Positions 1 through 10,100 of a stretch of DNA of 64,000 nucleotides are shown one piece after another. The translations under genes were made by a program, and so were the position numbers. This DNA comes from Cephalopachus bancanus. Its lineage: Eukaryota; Chordata; Mammalia; Primates; Tarsiidae. Location of the stretch: positions 310,001 through 374,000 of the forward strand of contig JAPVLO010000522.1 in assembly GCA_027257055.1 (NCBI GenBank), read 5' to 3'. The stretch's first letter is position 1; the number at the start of each line of letters is the position of its first letter. A model generated the notes under the pieces. It made no database searches, was not told the origin of the DNA, and worked only from the letters and a program-made list of their open reading frames with translations.

Positions 1-433
1 AACCTTTCTTTATATATATATATATACACATATATGTATATATATATATAAAACCTTAAATATATATGTTAAAAATACTCAAGGCAGTCACAATTATATG
101 TTCTTTATCTTTATATTACTGGTAACACAGTAGGTTTGTTTACACCAGTATCACGACAATCACATGAGTCATGTATTGAGCTACCACATTATGATAGATA
201 CAACATCGCTGAGAAATAGGACTTTTTCAGCTCCACAGTAATCTTATGGGACCAACCATCATTGTGTTCCCAATTTGTCATTGAACGAAGCATTGTCATG
301 TGGTGCATGACTACATATGTAAAATAGTTTAGAAATGATTCATTCTTTCATTTATTAAGAAAAATTCTCCAACTGAAATGTTCTACTTAGGAAAATAAGA
401 TGCAATTTGAATCTTAGAAAAATTGCTATTTTT
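1..433. other. AT-rich non-coding DNA with a TA microsatellite
   Basis: The first 70 bases are an imperfect TA/TATATG dinucleotide tract. The remainder is AT-rich and shows no coding pattern or repeat that I recognise. Confidence 0.6.
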
Positions 434-743
434 GGCTGAGCACAGTGGCTCACTCCTAAAAGCCCAGCACTTTGGGAGGCCGAGGTGAGAGGATGGTCTG
501 AGGACACGGATTCAAGACCAGCCTGGGCAACTTGGCAAAACCTCATCTCTACAATAAATCATCCCCCCCAAAAAAAAAAATTTGACTGGACATGGTGGCT
601 CATGCCTGTAGTTCCAGCTACATGGAAGACTGAGGCAGAAGGATCACCAGAGCCCAGCAAGTCTGTGGTGGCCTTGGACATGTCAATGCACTCCAGCCTG
701 AGCGACAGAGTGAGGCACCAATTCAAAAAAATAATTGAAAATA
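434..743 (+). mobile_element. Alu SINE (dimeric)
   Basis: A two-armed Alu: the left arm begins GGCTGAGCACAGTGGCTCA, there is a middle A-run near 570-582, and the right arm ends with the usual GCACTCCAGCCTGAGCGACAGAG block and an A-rich tail. The right arm contains 'GAGCCCAGCAAGTCTGTGGTG', a lemur-type variant. It is diverged, and it is the first of three Alus in head-to-tail array. Confidence 0.9.
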
Positions 744-1038
744 GGACTGCACTTGGTGGCTCAGCCTGTAATCTCAGCACTTTAGGAGGCAGAGGTGAGT
801 GAATTGCCTGAACTTGTGCGTTTGAGACCAGCTCAGGCAACTTGGCGAGACCTCGTCGCCACAATATATCAAAATTTAGCTGGGTGTGGTAGTGCATGCC
901 TATAGTTTTGGCTACTTGGAATGCTGAAGTGGAAGGATGGCTTGAGGTCAGTGGGTTGACACTGGGGTGACGAAGAGCGTGCCACTGGACTATGGCTTGG
1001 GCAATGGTGTGAGACTCCAACTCAAAAAAAAAAAAAAA
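744..1038 (+). mobile_element. Alu SINE (second of three in tandem)
   Basis: A dimeric Alu begins directly at the A-rich tail of the previous one and ends in an A-run at about 1024-1038. It is heavily mutated in the right arm. Its position suggests insertion into the A-tail of its neighbour, which is a common integration site. Confidence 0.85.
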
Positions 1039-1312
1039 GGCTGGACGTGGTAGTTCAAGCCTGTAATCCCAGGACTTTGGGAGGCCAAAGTGAGTGGCTT
1101 GCCTAAGCTCACGGGTTTGAGAACAGCCTGGGCATGTTGGTGAGACCTCATCTCTACAATAAATCAAAAAATTATCCAGGCCTAGTGGCACAAGCCTGTA
1201 GTTCTAGCTACTTGGAAGTCTGAGACGGAGAATCGAGGCTGCGGTGGCCATGAGCATGCCAGCACTCCAGCCTGGTCGACAGAGGGAGGCTCCAACTAAA
1301 AAAAATAATACC
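1039..1312 (+). mobile_element. Alu SINE (third of three in tandem)
   Basis: The left arm GGCTGGACGTGGTAGTTCA abuts the A-tail of the second Alu. The right arm carries a short internal deletion before the 'GCACTCCAGCCTGG' block and ends in an A-rich tail. Confidence 0.85.
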
Positions 1313-2141
1313 CAAACAGATAAAATATGTCTATTGTTTAAGTGAGATTTATGATCACCCCCTTCTTGTATGCCGTAATGAACAAACCTGTGGCATATTA
1401 AGGAGTACTACCTCATGTACTATTTTTATTTTCCAGTCTTAAAAAGAAGCTGTTTTACTATTAAAGCAGATATAATTAGCAGCATATAAAAATTGTTCAG
1501 AAATAAGGCCCTGATGCTGGAAGTTTAAAAATTCTATATATCACTAACACTTAAAATTTTAAATGTTATATATATTTAGTAAATACAATCAAGAAGACAA
1601 AAATATATATAAGTACAGATGTTATATTGGCAGTCACAAAATCACCCAAGTAACCTTTGGAAATGATCCAATTGTATAATTGCTTAAAGTTGCTAAATAG
1701 AATTAAGTGTTTTATTAATATTTATGAGGGTTTTTTAATTAATCTTTTTTTAATGCTCAGTTTTTACTCCAGGGAGCATACACTTTATTTTCACATCATA
1801 TTTTTGTTACAAACATTCTACTCCTCTAAGAATGTTGTTCTCTACCTAAAAAGAAAGCCCACTTACCAAATGTCATTACCTGCTGGAGCAGTAGCTGCCA
1901 TGGTCACAGTCTGAGTATCACTGCAAAAGGGAGTATCTTATCACTGAGATAAATGTTTGAGACACCATGTGCCTCATCTTCTTGCTGAGAAGTAAATATT
2001 ATCTCAACAATAAGTACAGTGACCTAATGTGTGCATGAGGATTTGAGGTGATTTCAGAAAAACAACATAAAATATTTTAACTACTGATAAGTATTAGTAG
2101 CTATTGGTTTCAACCAACTGAGGAAGTTTGATCGCGGGGGG

Positions 2142-2182
<41 letters not shown>

Positions 2183-2251
2183 AGAAAACTGGGATATCAA
2201 GACAGGGAAAGACAGAGATAAAGAGATTTAGAGAGAGAAATGTGCAGAGAA
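1313..2251. other. Unassigned AT-rich DNA with a GA microsatellite
   Basis: No gene is seen. A purine-rich (GA)n microsatellite runs from about 2138 to 2185. The rest is AT-rich single-copy-looking DNA with stops in all frames. Confidence 0.5.
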
Positions 2252-2535
2252 GCCGGGCTCGGTGGCTGAGCCTGTAATCCCGCACCTTTGGGAGGCTGAG
2301 GTGAGTGGATTGCCTGAGCCCGCGGGTTCGAGACCCGCCTGGGCAGCGAGACCTCATCTCAAATGAAAAAATCAGCCGGGGGTGGTAGCGCGTGCCTGTA
2401 ATTCCAGCTACTTGGAAGGCTGAGGCGGAAGGATTGCCAGAGCCCAGCAGGTCGAGGCTGCGGTGGCCGGAAGCGGCCACTGCACTCCAGTCTGGGTGAC
2501 AGAGTGAGACTCCAACTCAAAAAAAAAAAAAAAAA
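2252..2535 (+). mobile_element. Young Alu SINE with perfect target duplication
   Basis: A dimeric Alu starting GCCGGGCTCGGTGGCTGAGC with many retained CpGs, which points to a recent insertion. It is flanked by an exact 16-bp direct repeat (AGAAATGTGCAGAGAA) at 2236-2251 and 2536-2551, the expected mark of L1-driven insertion. The tail is an uninterrupted A-run of about 17. The right arm reads 'GAGCCCAGCAGGTCGAGG', as in the other lemur-like copies here. Confidence 0.95.
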
Positions 2536-2551
2536 AGAAATGTGCAGAGAA

Positions 2552-3124
2552 ACTTATCTGAGAAGCTTGAAGAAGATCAGGTGGAAATAACATGACAGAC
2601 ATATATATTCTGAGGTCTAGGAAGTGAGAAAAGATAGGTGGAAACAAGGTTGATTTTGTTTCTTACCAGCCTTAGAGTTTTACCTTGCGAGTTATATTAT
2701 TTTTCAATTCTTATACCTTTGTACAAAAGGCAGACTATGAGAATGGAAAATAGAAAGAATAAAGTAGGAATAATTTGCCCTAGTGTTAGAAATGAACTTG
2801 AAGAAAGTGGAGAAACTTTTGTTCACTGTTTTCATGGGCATATGTTAAGTGCCTATCATGTGTCAGACGTGATTTATGATATATAATATTTATTAGGGAA
2901 AAACAAAACAGAGACATATTATTTATCAGAATGAAATGAAACAGTATTGGTTCAATAGTATCATTGACAAAAACAGACATATAATATTAAATAGTAAATA
3001 GAATATGCAATATATTGTGAGATGATGGGAGTTTGTAAGTAAAATAAAGAGTTGGTGATATTCCCTGAGAAAAAAATAAATTCTTCCCTCATATTGACTT
3101 TGATCTGAAACTACAACCCTTCCC
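2552..3124. other. Unassigned DNA
   Basis: No gene is visible. The stretch at about 2830-2890 ('AAGTGCCTATCATGTGTCAG') weakly resembles the core of a MIR/L2-type SINE, but it is too short to be sure. Confidence 0.4.
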
Positions 3125-3347
3125 TGAGTTTCCAGTCTGCTGGCATGTTCTATAGATTTTGGGCTCACTTAAACTGCTACAGTTACATGAGTCAATTTCT
3201 GGATAAATATGTAAGTAGGTAGGTGCATAGATAGATGATAAATTGATAGAGATAGATTGATAGATAAATAGATGATAGATAATAGATAAGTAATAGATAT
3301 AAGTAAACATCCTGTTGTTTAAGTTTCTCTAGAGAACTTTATAAAAA
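3125..3347 (+). mobile_element. 3' part of an ERVL-type LTR (MLT2-like), copy A
   Basis: The sequence follows the remembered 3' end of MLT2 LTRs: 'TTTCCAGTCTGCTGGC', a 'CATGAGTCAATTTCTGGATAAAT' like region, a GATA/GATG-rich expansion (3225-3300) and a final 'GTTTCTCTAGAGAAC'. The 5' half of the LTR is missing. It directly precedes ERVL internal sequence and is therefore read as the remnant 5' LTR of copy A. Confidence 0.6.
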
Positions 3348-5812
3348 CAGATTTTGGTTCTAGGGATAATTCTAGAGAAATAGAACTTTAAGGACAAGTT
3401 TTTTAAATAGATCCAGAGTTTTTGGAATTGACTATCAAACTTTGTTAGATTTATAAAAACAGTAACTCTATTTTTGGAAATAAACAGAGCACTGACAGTC
3501 AGCCCATGGCATGAAGTGGCAATAGAGACACACAAAATGTCTTCACATAACACTTCTAATCAAACGTTTATAAGATTTTGTGTGTTCATATATATATCAT
3601 TGAATTTTTTTAAGCTAATGAGAATACTAAGATTGGCTGGGTTGTCACCAAAGTGAGAAAGAAAAAAGTGAGATCACATAATTGAATTTTCAGTTCAGGT
3701 ATTACATTAGTGACACGAGTCTTCTATGTGTACACTGAAGGAAACTCTCATTATTTGTAGCCTCAGTAGCAATATAGCCAAAAATTTAAGTCAGAATCCC
3801 ATCCTATAAGTGGTTGAATTTCAATTCAAGTTAAATCCATGATTTCACAATGTGTCTGATGTTAAATGAAGTCAATGATTGGGAAGTCATTGACTCTTAA
3901 AATTTGGAATTTGGCTGTGTGAAATGACCCAGATCAAGCTGTGGACATTAGTCTCCTAAATTCTGATGAGTGCTTTTTGTCAGTAGAAGCATCCACTCCA
4001 CCCTCATGGACAATATTAACATTGTCCGAGGAAACAGTAATAACCTCCCATGAGGCAGTTGCCATGAAAGACAATGCTGGGTAACTCCTTCAGGTCCCCT
4101 CCCATTGTGGGAGCTCCTCTGTCCTCTCAATAAATCCAGCATTCTTAAAAAAGAAGAAAGAAAGAAAGACAATGCTGATTCTTACCAGGATCCACCCTTC
4201 TTTTTTCCAGACCTACAACTATATTCAACTCCCAGCAGACCACTAAATGAGTCATACAAATGTGACCCATGATAAGAAGAGCAAATCTCCAAAGTAACTA
4301 CTAAATTTTCTAATTTATGCACACAGAAATCTGGGAGACATATGTGGGAGTGAATGCTAAGGGTGTTGGATAATGGTGAAAGGAATGCAAGGTTGAGTCA
4401 GGCCAAACTTATTCATATGGGTCAATTAAGGAAACCTTCTGCATTTAACGTTGCAGCTAATAGAAGAAGTAGTTTTAACAGTTTGTCCGGTAGGTCAGAT
4501 AAATCAGAGAGCAAAAGCTTTCCCACGGTAAATGAACTCAAAATACCAGACCTGCCTTGGTTGTCTGTAGAGGAACCAGTTTGAAGTCTTAGAAAGATTG
4601 TAATGTCAGAGTGGATATATCATTTAAGACCTACTCTCCCACACTAAAAGAGTCCAGAAGATATACCTCAATGATACAATGAGAAAGAAAATCACAGAAG
4701 GAGTCTCATGATTCATGAATAACTATCTGTTTGCTCTTCTCTGTAGGTCAGAATTTACAGGATTGACTTGAGAAATCTAAAAGTGACAGGAATAATTGAT
4801 TTCCAGATTGGGAGGGACCAAGTTGATGAACTCAACCAACAAAGATATCATGGGTGTTGTTACCATAATGGATAGCAGAGTCAAAGCAGCAATGTGAACC
4901 ATCTGACTTATGCACTCATAGGGTTGGTTAGCCAACCATTAGGTTCTAATAAGTGAAATAGATTTCTAAAAACCTATTCAAGTCTTACTTGATCTGTATA
5001 AGCAAAAAATTTCTAGGTCAGGTGATAAAAAGCTTAACCTTCATCATAAAAACAGAGTAATCTCTTAATCAACTCCCCAACTCCCAGACTTGAGCCAGTT
5101 TATACACCCAGAACCCCTTGAATTAAAATCAAGGCCAGGTACCTTTGACACAACCCTTGATACACGAACCAAAATTTATACTGTTAATATTTCTCCTAGC
5201 CTTCCTCAAAGGGACCTTTGGCCTTTGCCAGAGCAAATATGCATGGGGAAAAAACCAACAGATATTTTGACTATGTTATGATTCTTTGGTCAGAATAGGG
5301 AATTATGGAGGTCACATGGTCGACGGGGTTTGAGCCCAGGTCTCCCTCATAGTGAATTCAGTGGGATCCAGCCCATCATGTGCCTGTATGCCCTTGTCTG
5401 GAATGAATCATTGGATTAGACATATTCAGAACAACAAGAATTCCCACACTGGTTTTCTGACTTGTGATATGAGGACTTGTGTGATAAAAAATGCTGAATG
5501 ATGGCCATTAACACCTCCTCTGCTTAAAAAGAAATAGTTCACCAAAAGGAATATTGTGTTCCAGGATGCATTGCAGAGGTGAAGACCACCATCAAGAATG
5601 ATTCTCATGACATTCTCATTTAGCCTTCTTGTTTGACCTGTAGAGAAAACAGATGGATCTTGATTAGTAACAGTGGAGTAATAGGAATTAAGCCTGATGT
5701 TTACTTTAATTATAGCTCCTGGACAAAATGTAACTGTGGTGTCATCATTTGAGCAAATTAATACATTCCCTGGTACCCAGTATTGGTTTGACCAACACAT
5801 TTTTCTTCATAA
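3348..5812 (+). mobile_element. ERVL internal region, copy A (leader, gag, early pol), degraded
   Basis: This is the internal part of an old endogenous retrovirus of the ERVL (class III) group. It starts at the LTR edge with a primer-site-like 'TTTTGGTTCTAGGGATAATTC'. The stretch at 4350-4440 (AAGGGTGTTGGATAATGG) is recognisable ERVL internal sequence, with a matching stretch at the start of copy B. The region at 5090-5290 keeps a short reading frame of protease/pol type. Stops and frameshifts occur throughout, so nothing here can encode a working protein. The copy is interrupted by a small retro-insert at 4080-4163 and continues past an Alu at 5813. Confidence 0.65.
4080..4163 (+). mobile_element. 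Short retro-insert with target-site duplication
   Basis: An 84-base segment has AATAAA at 4129-4134 and an A/G-rich tail. It is flanked by an exact 14-bp direct repeat (GAAAGACAATGCTG) at 4066-4079 and 4164-4177. This is the structure of an L1-mobilised, 5'-truncated transcript end. The body ('GGGAGCTCCTCTGTCCTCTC' before AATAAA) looks like the R region of a retroviral LTR, but I cannot name the source. Confidence 0.75.
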
Positions 5813-6116
5813 ATATTTTTTGTTTGTTTGTTTAAGTCAGAGTCACACTCTGTTTCCCAGTCTGGAGTTCAATGACAGGATCACTGTACACCACAACCTT
5901 GACCTCCTGGGCTAAGGTGATTCTATCAACTCAGCCACCTGTGTATCTAGGAGTACAGGAGCACAATACCACGCCTGGATTATTTTTTTATTTTTCGTAG
6001 AGATGGAGACAAGGTCTTGTAAAGTTTCTCAAGCTGGTCTCAAACACCTGGGCTCAAGCAATCCACTTGACTCGGCCTTCCAGAGTACTAGGATTACAGA
6101 CATAATCCAGCCTTTC
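5813..6116 (-). mobile_element. Alu SINE, antisense, inside ERVL copy A
   Basis: The reverse complement of a dimeric Alu: a T-rich tail (5813-5835) is followed by 'AGTCTGGAGTTCAATG' and ends in 'GATTACAGACATAATCCAGCC'. It is fairly old. ERVL pol sequence lies on both sides, so it inserted into the provirus. Confidence 0.85.
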
Positions 6117-6717
6117 CATTACTGTTAAAAAAAGAGCATCAGAAACAGTTTTCTTTCACTTAGCATAGCCAGTAATACAGTTTTTCTGACCTACCTCAGG
6201 GAACATTAACTGTCCACTCCCATGCCATAATTAAGTTACCAGGGATCTTGATCACCATTTCCTTCCACAATATAGCAGGCTGATTCATTATGTCACTGAC
6301 ATTGCACTGATTCAGTGAGACATTTGATGTCAGATGGTGAGAAATAAATCCCACAAAATATGGAGCTTTTCATCCCAATCCCATTTTTAGGGATCTACTG
6401 GTGTGGGCATGTTGAATTGTGTTCCTTTAAAGTGAAAGATAAGTTGTCATACCTGACCCGACCTATGAAGAGTAAAGAGATATCATACTTACCAGGCATC
6501 TTTGGATTCTGGAGACAAAAATTTCTTTGCTTGGGTGTGCTACATTGGCCTATTTACCAAATAGCCCAAAAATTTCACTTAGGGACAAGAACAGGGAAAG
6601 GATTGCAACAGATCCAGGCTGTTGTGGAAGGGGCTCTGTCACCTGGACCATGTGATCCAGGAGACCTGATGGTGCACAAAGTGTTGATGGCTGATAGAGT
6701 TGCTGTTTGGGCATATT
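6117..6717 (+). mobile_element. ERVL pol region, copy A (continued)
   Basis: This continues copy A after the antisense Alu. The segment 6360-6728 keeps an open frame and matches the remembered ERVL pol (reverse transcriptase side) DNA, including 'TTTTTAGGGATCTACTGG' and 'GATCCAGGCTGTTGTGG'. Polymerase motifs are not intact enough to assign active-site residues. An Alu interrupts it at 6718. Confidence 0.65.
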
Positions 6718-7015
<298 letters not shown>

Positions 7016-7137
7016 AGAGAGACAGAGACAGAGAGATGGTTTTTGGAGGCTTTGACAGGTATGAGTGAATTGCAGCAAAAGTTTTTAGGATTTGGGAGCA
7101 AAACCTTACCATCCTTCAAAAATAACTATTCTGTTTT
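7016..7137 (+). mobile_element. ERVL pol fragment before the L1 insertion
   Basis: 'TTTAGGATTTGGGAGCAAAA' and 'AAAATAACTATTCTG' match the remembered ERVL pol DNA around the RNase H region. The text is cut at 7137 by the minus-strand L1 and picks up again at 13098. Confidence 0.65.
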
Positions 7138-10100
7138 ATTATTATTATTATTATTATTGACATATTTTTATTTTTATTTTTTAATCAATATTTTTAATTT
7201 TGATATTGTGGGGTACAGTTAAGGGTTAGGTATACAAATATGCTTCATTCAGGCCCCCTTGTTGATAACAGGTGTCTCCCTGTCCCCAGACAGATGTTTA
7301 CTACCATTAGTCCCATACCCCCCCATAGTTTCCCACCACCATCAGTCATTTTCTTACGGTAGTGAGTTGGATGATCAAGGTCCAGTATATGAGTGAGAAT
7401 ATGTGATACTCAGATCTTTGTTTCTGTGAGAGGTCACTCAGTATTATGAACTCTAGCTCCATCCAGGTTGCTGCGAAATTCATGATTTTGTTCTTTTTAT
7501 GGCTGCATAGTATTCCATCGTGTATATGTACCATATTTTTTTAATCCAGTCCTCTTTTGATGGGCAGCACGGTTGCTTCCAGGTTCTTGCTATTGTGAAC
7601 AATGCTGCAATAAACATTCGTGTGCAGGTATCTTTTTTATAGAGTGATTTGAGTTCTTCAGAGTATATTTCCAGTAGGGAGATTGCAGGGTCATATGGGA
7701 GGTTGATATTTAGAGCTTTTAGGAATTGCCACAGTGCTTTCCACAGAGGTTGCACTAGTTTCCGCTCCGACCAACAGTGTAGGAGTGTCCCCTTTTTGCC
7801 ACATCATCTCCAACAACTATTATTTTCTGAGTTGTTGATAATTGCCATTCTGACTGGAGTTAGGTGGTATCTCGTGTGGTTTTGATTTGCATCTTCCTGA
7901 TGATTAGTGAGGTTGAGCATTTCTTCATGTGTCTGTTGGCTGCTTGGATATCTTCCTTTGCGAAGTGTCTGTTCATATCTTTTGCCCATTTTATAATGGG
8001 GTTGCTTGTTTTATTCTTTTCTGCACGTTTGAGTTCCTTGTAGATCCAAGATGTTAAGCCTTTGTCAGACCTGGAATTGGCCAATACTTTTTCCCAATCT
8101 GTAGGCTGTCTCCCTGCTCTCTTGATGGTTTCTTTGGCTTTGCAGAAGCTTGTCAGTTTAATAAGGTCCCACTTGTCTATCTTATCCCTTATGGCCTGTG
8201 GGTTTAGAGTTTAGTTCAGGAATTGGATGGTAGTTCCAATTTCCATAAGGGTATTTCCTTCATTTTCTAAGGTTCTTATGGTTTGAGGTTTTACATTTAG
8301 GTTTCTCATCCATTTGGAGTTAATTTTTGTGTATGGGGATAGATGGGGTCCTGTTTCAATCTTCTGCATGTGGTCAGCCAGTTTTCCCAGCACCATTTAC
8401 TGAGTAGATTCTCCTCTCCCCAGTGGTAGGTGGTGGAGGCTTTGTCAAAAATGAGTTGGTTGAGAAATTGAGGTCTTGCCTCTGGAAATTCAATTCTGTT
8501 CCATTGGTCTATATGACTGTTCCTATGCCAATACCAAGCTGTTTTGATGATTGTAGCTTTATAGTAAAGTTAGAAGTCTGGTAATGTGATACCACCTGCT
8601 TTGTTTTTTTTTTTTTGGTGAGGATTGTTCTGGCTATTTTTGGTTGTTTGTGTTTCCATATGAATTCCTGTGTTGTTTTTTCTAGGTCTGAGAAGAATGT
8701 TGCTGGTAATTTGATAGGTATTGCATTGAATCTGTAGATTGCCTTAGGTAAGATGGACATTTTCACAATGTTGATTCTTCCAATCCAGAAGCATGGGATA
8801 TTTTTCCACTTGTTTGTGTCATCTTTGATTTCTTTGAGCAGAGTTTTGTAGTTTTCATTGTAAAGGTCTTTCACGTCTCTGGTTAGGAAGATGCCAAGGT
8901 ATTTATTTTTGTGTGTGGCTACTTTGAATGGAATTGTGCTTCTTATTTGGGTTTCTGTTTGTTTATTATTGGTGTAAGGAAATGCGATTGTCTTTTGCAC
9001 ATTTATTTTATGTCCTGAGACTTTGCCGAAGGCCTTTATCAGTGTAAGGATGTTTTTGACAGATTCTCTTGGGTTTTCAAGGTACACGATCATGTCATCT
9101 GCAAAGAGAGATAGTTTGACTTCCTCTTTTCCTATTTGGATAACTCTTACTGCCTTCTCTTCTCTGATTGCTCTAGCCAGGATTTCCAATACTATACTGA
9201 ACAGGAGGGGTGAGAGTGGGCATCCTTGTCTAGTTCCAGTTTTCAGGGGAAATGGTTCCAATTTTTGTCCATTGAGGAGTATGCTGGCTGTGGGTTTCTC
9301 GTAGATGGCTTTTACTACTTTGAGGTATGTTCCCTGTATGCCTAGATGTTTGAGGGTTTTTATCAAGAAGGGGTGCTGGATTTTATCAAAAACTTTTTCG
9401 GCATCTCTGATATAATCATGTGGTTTTTGTTTTGACATCTGTTGATGTATTTAATTACATTTATTGTTTTACGATGTTGAACCAGCCTTGCATCCAGGGG
9501 ATGAAGCCTACTTGGTCATAATGGATGACTTTTGAGATGTGTTGTTGAATCCGGTTTGCTAGGATCTTTTTGAGAATTTTAGCGTAGATGTTCATCAAAG
9601 ATATTGACCTGTAGCTCCCTTTTTTTGTTGGATTTTTACCTAGCTTGGGTATCAATGTGATGTTAGCTTTGTAAAATGATTTGGGGAGGGTTTCATCTTT
9701 CTCAACCACCTGAAATAGCTTCAGTAGGATTGGAATCAGTTCCTCCTTAAATGTCTTGTAGAATTCTGCTGGAAAGCCATCTGGTCCAGGGCTTTTTCTT
9801 GTAGGTAGTTTTCTTATTACATAGTCAATTTCCTTGATTGTTATTGGTCTATTTAGAGTCTCAATTTCTTCTTGTTTCAACCTAGGTAGGTTGTGTGATG
9901 ACAGAAAGTCCTCCATTTCCTTAAGGTTTTCAAGTTTGTTTCCATACAAGTGTACATAGTAGTCTCTGGTGATCTTTTGTATTTCTTCAGGGTCAGATGT
10001 GACTTTATCTTTTGTGTTTCTGATTGTGCTTATTTGGGTTTTTTATTTCTTTTTCTTGGTCAAGCTAACTAGGGGACCATCGATCTTGTTTATCCTCTCG

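Noticed and set aside
559..1191. A 210-codon minus-strand frame
   Set aside because: It is wholly an antisense translation of tandem Alus, a common artefact.
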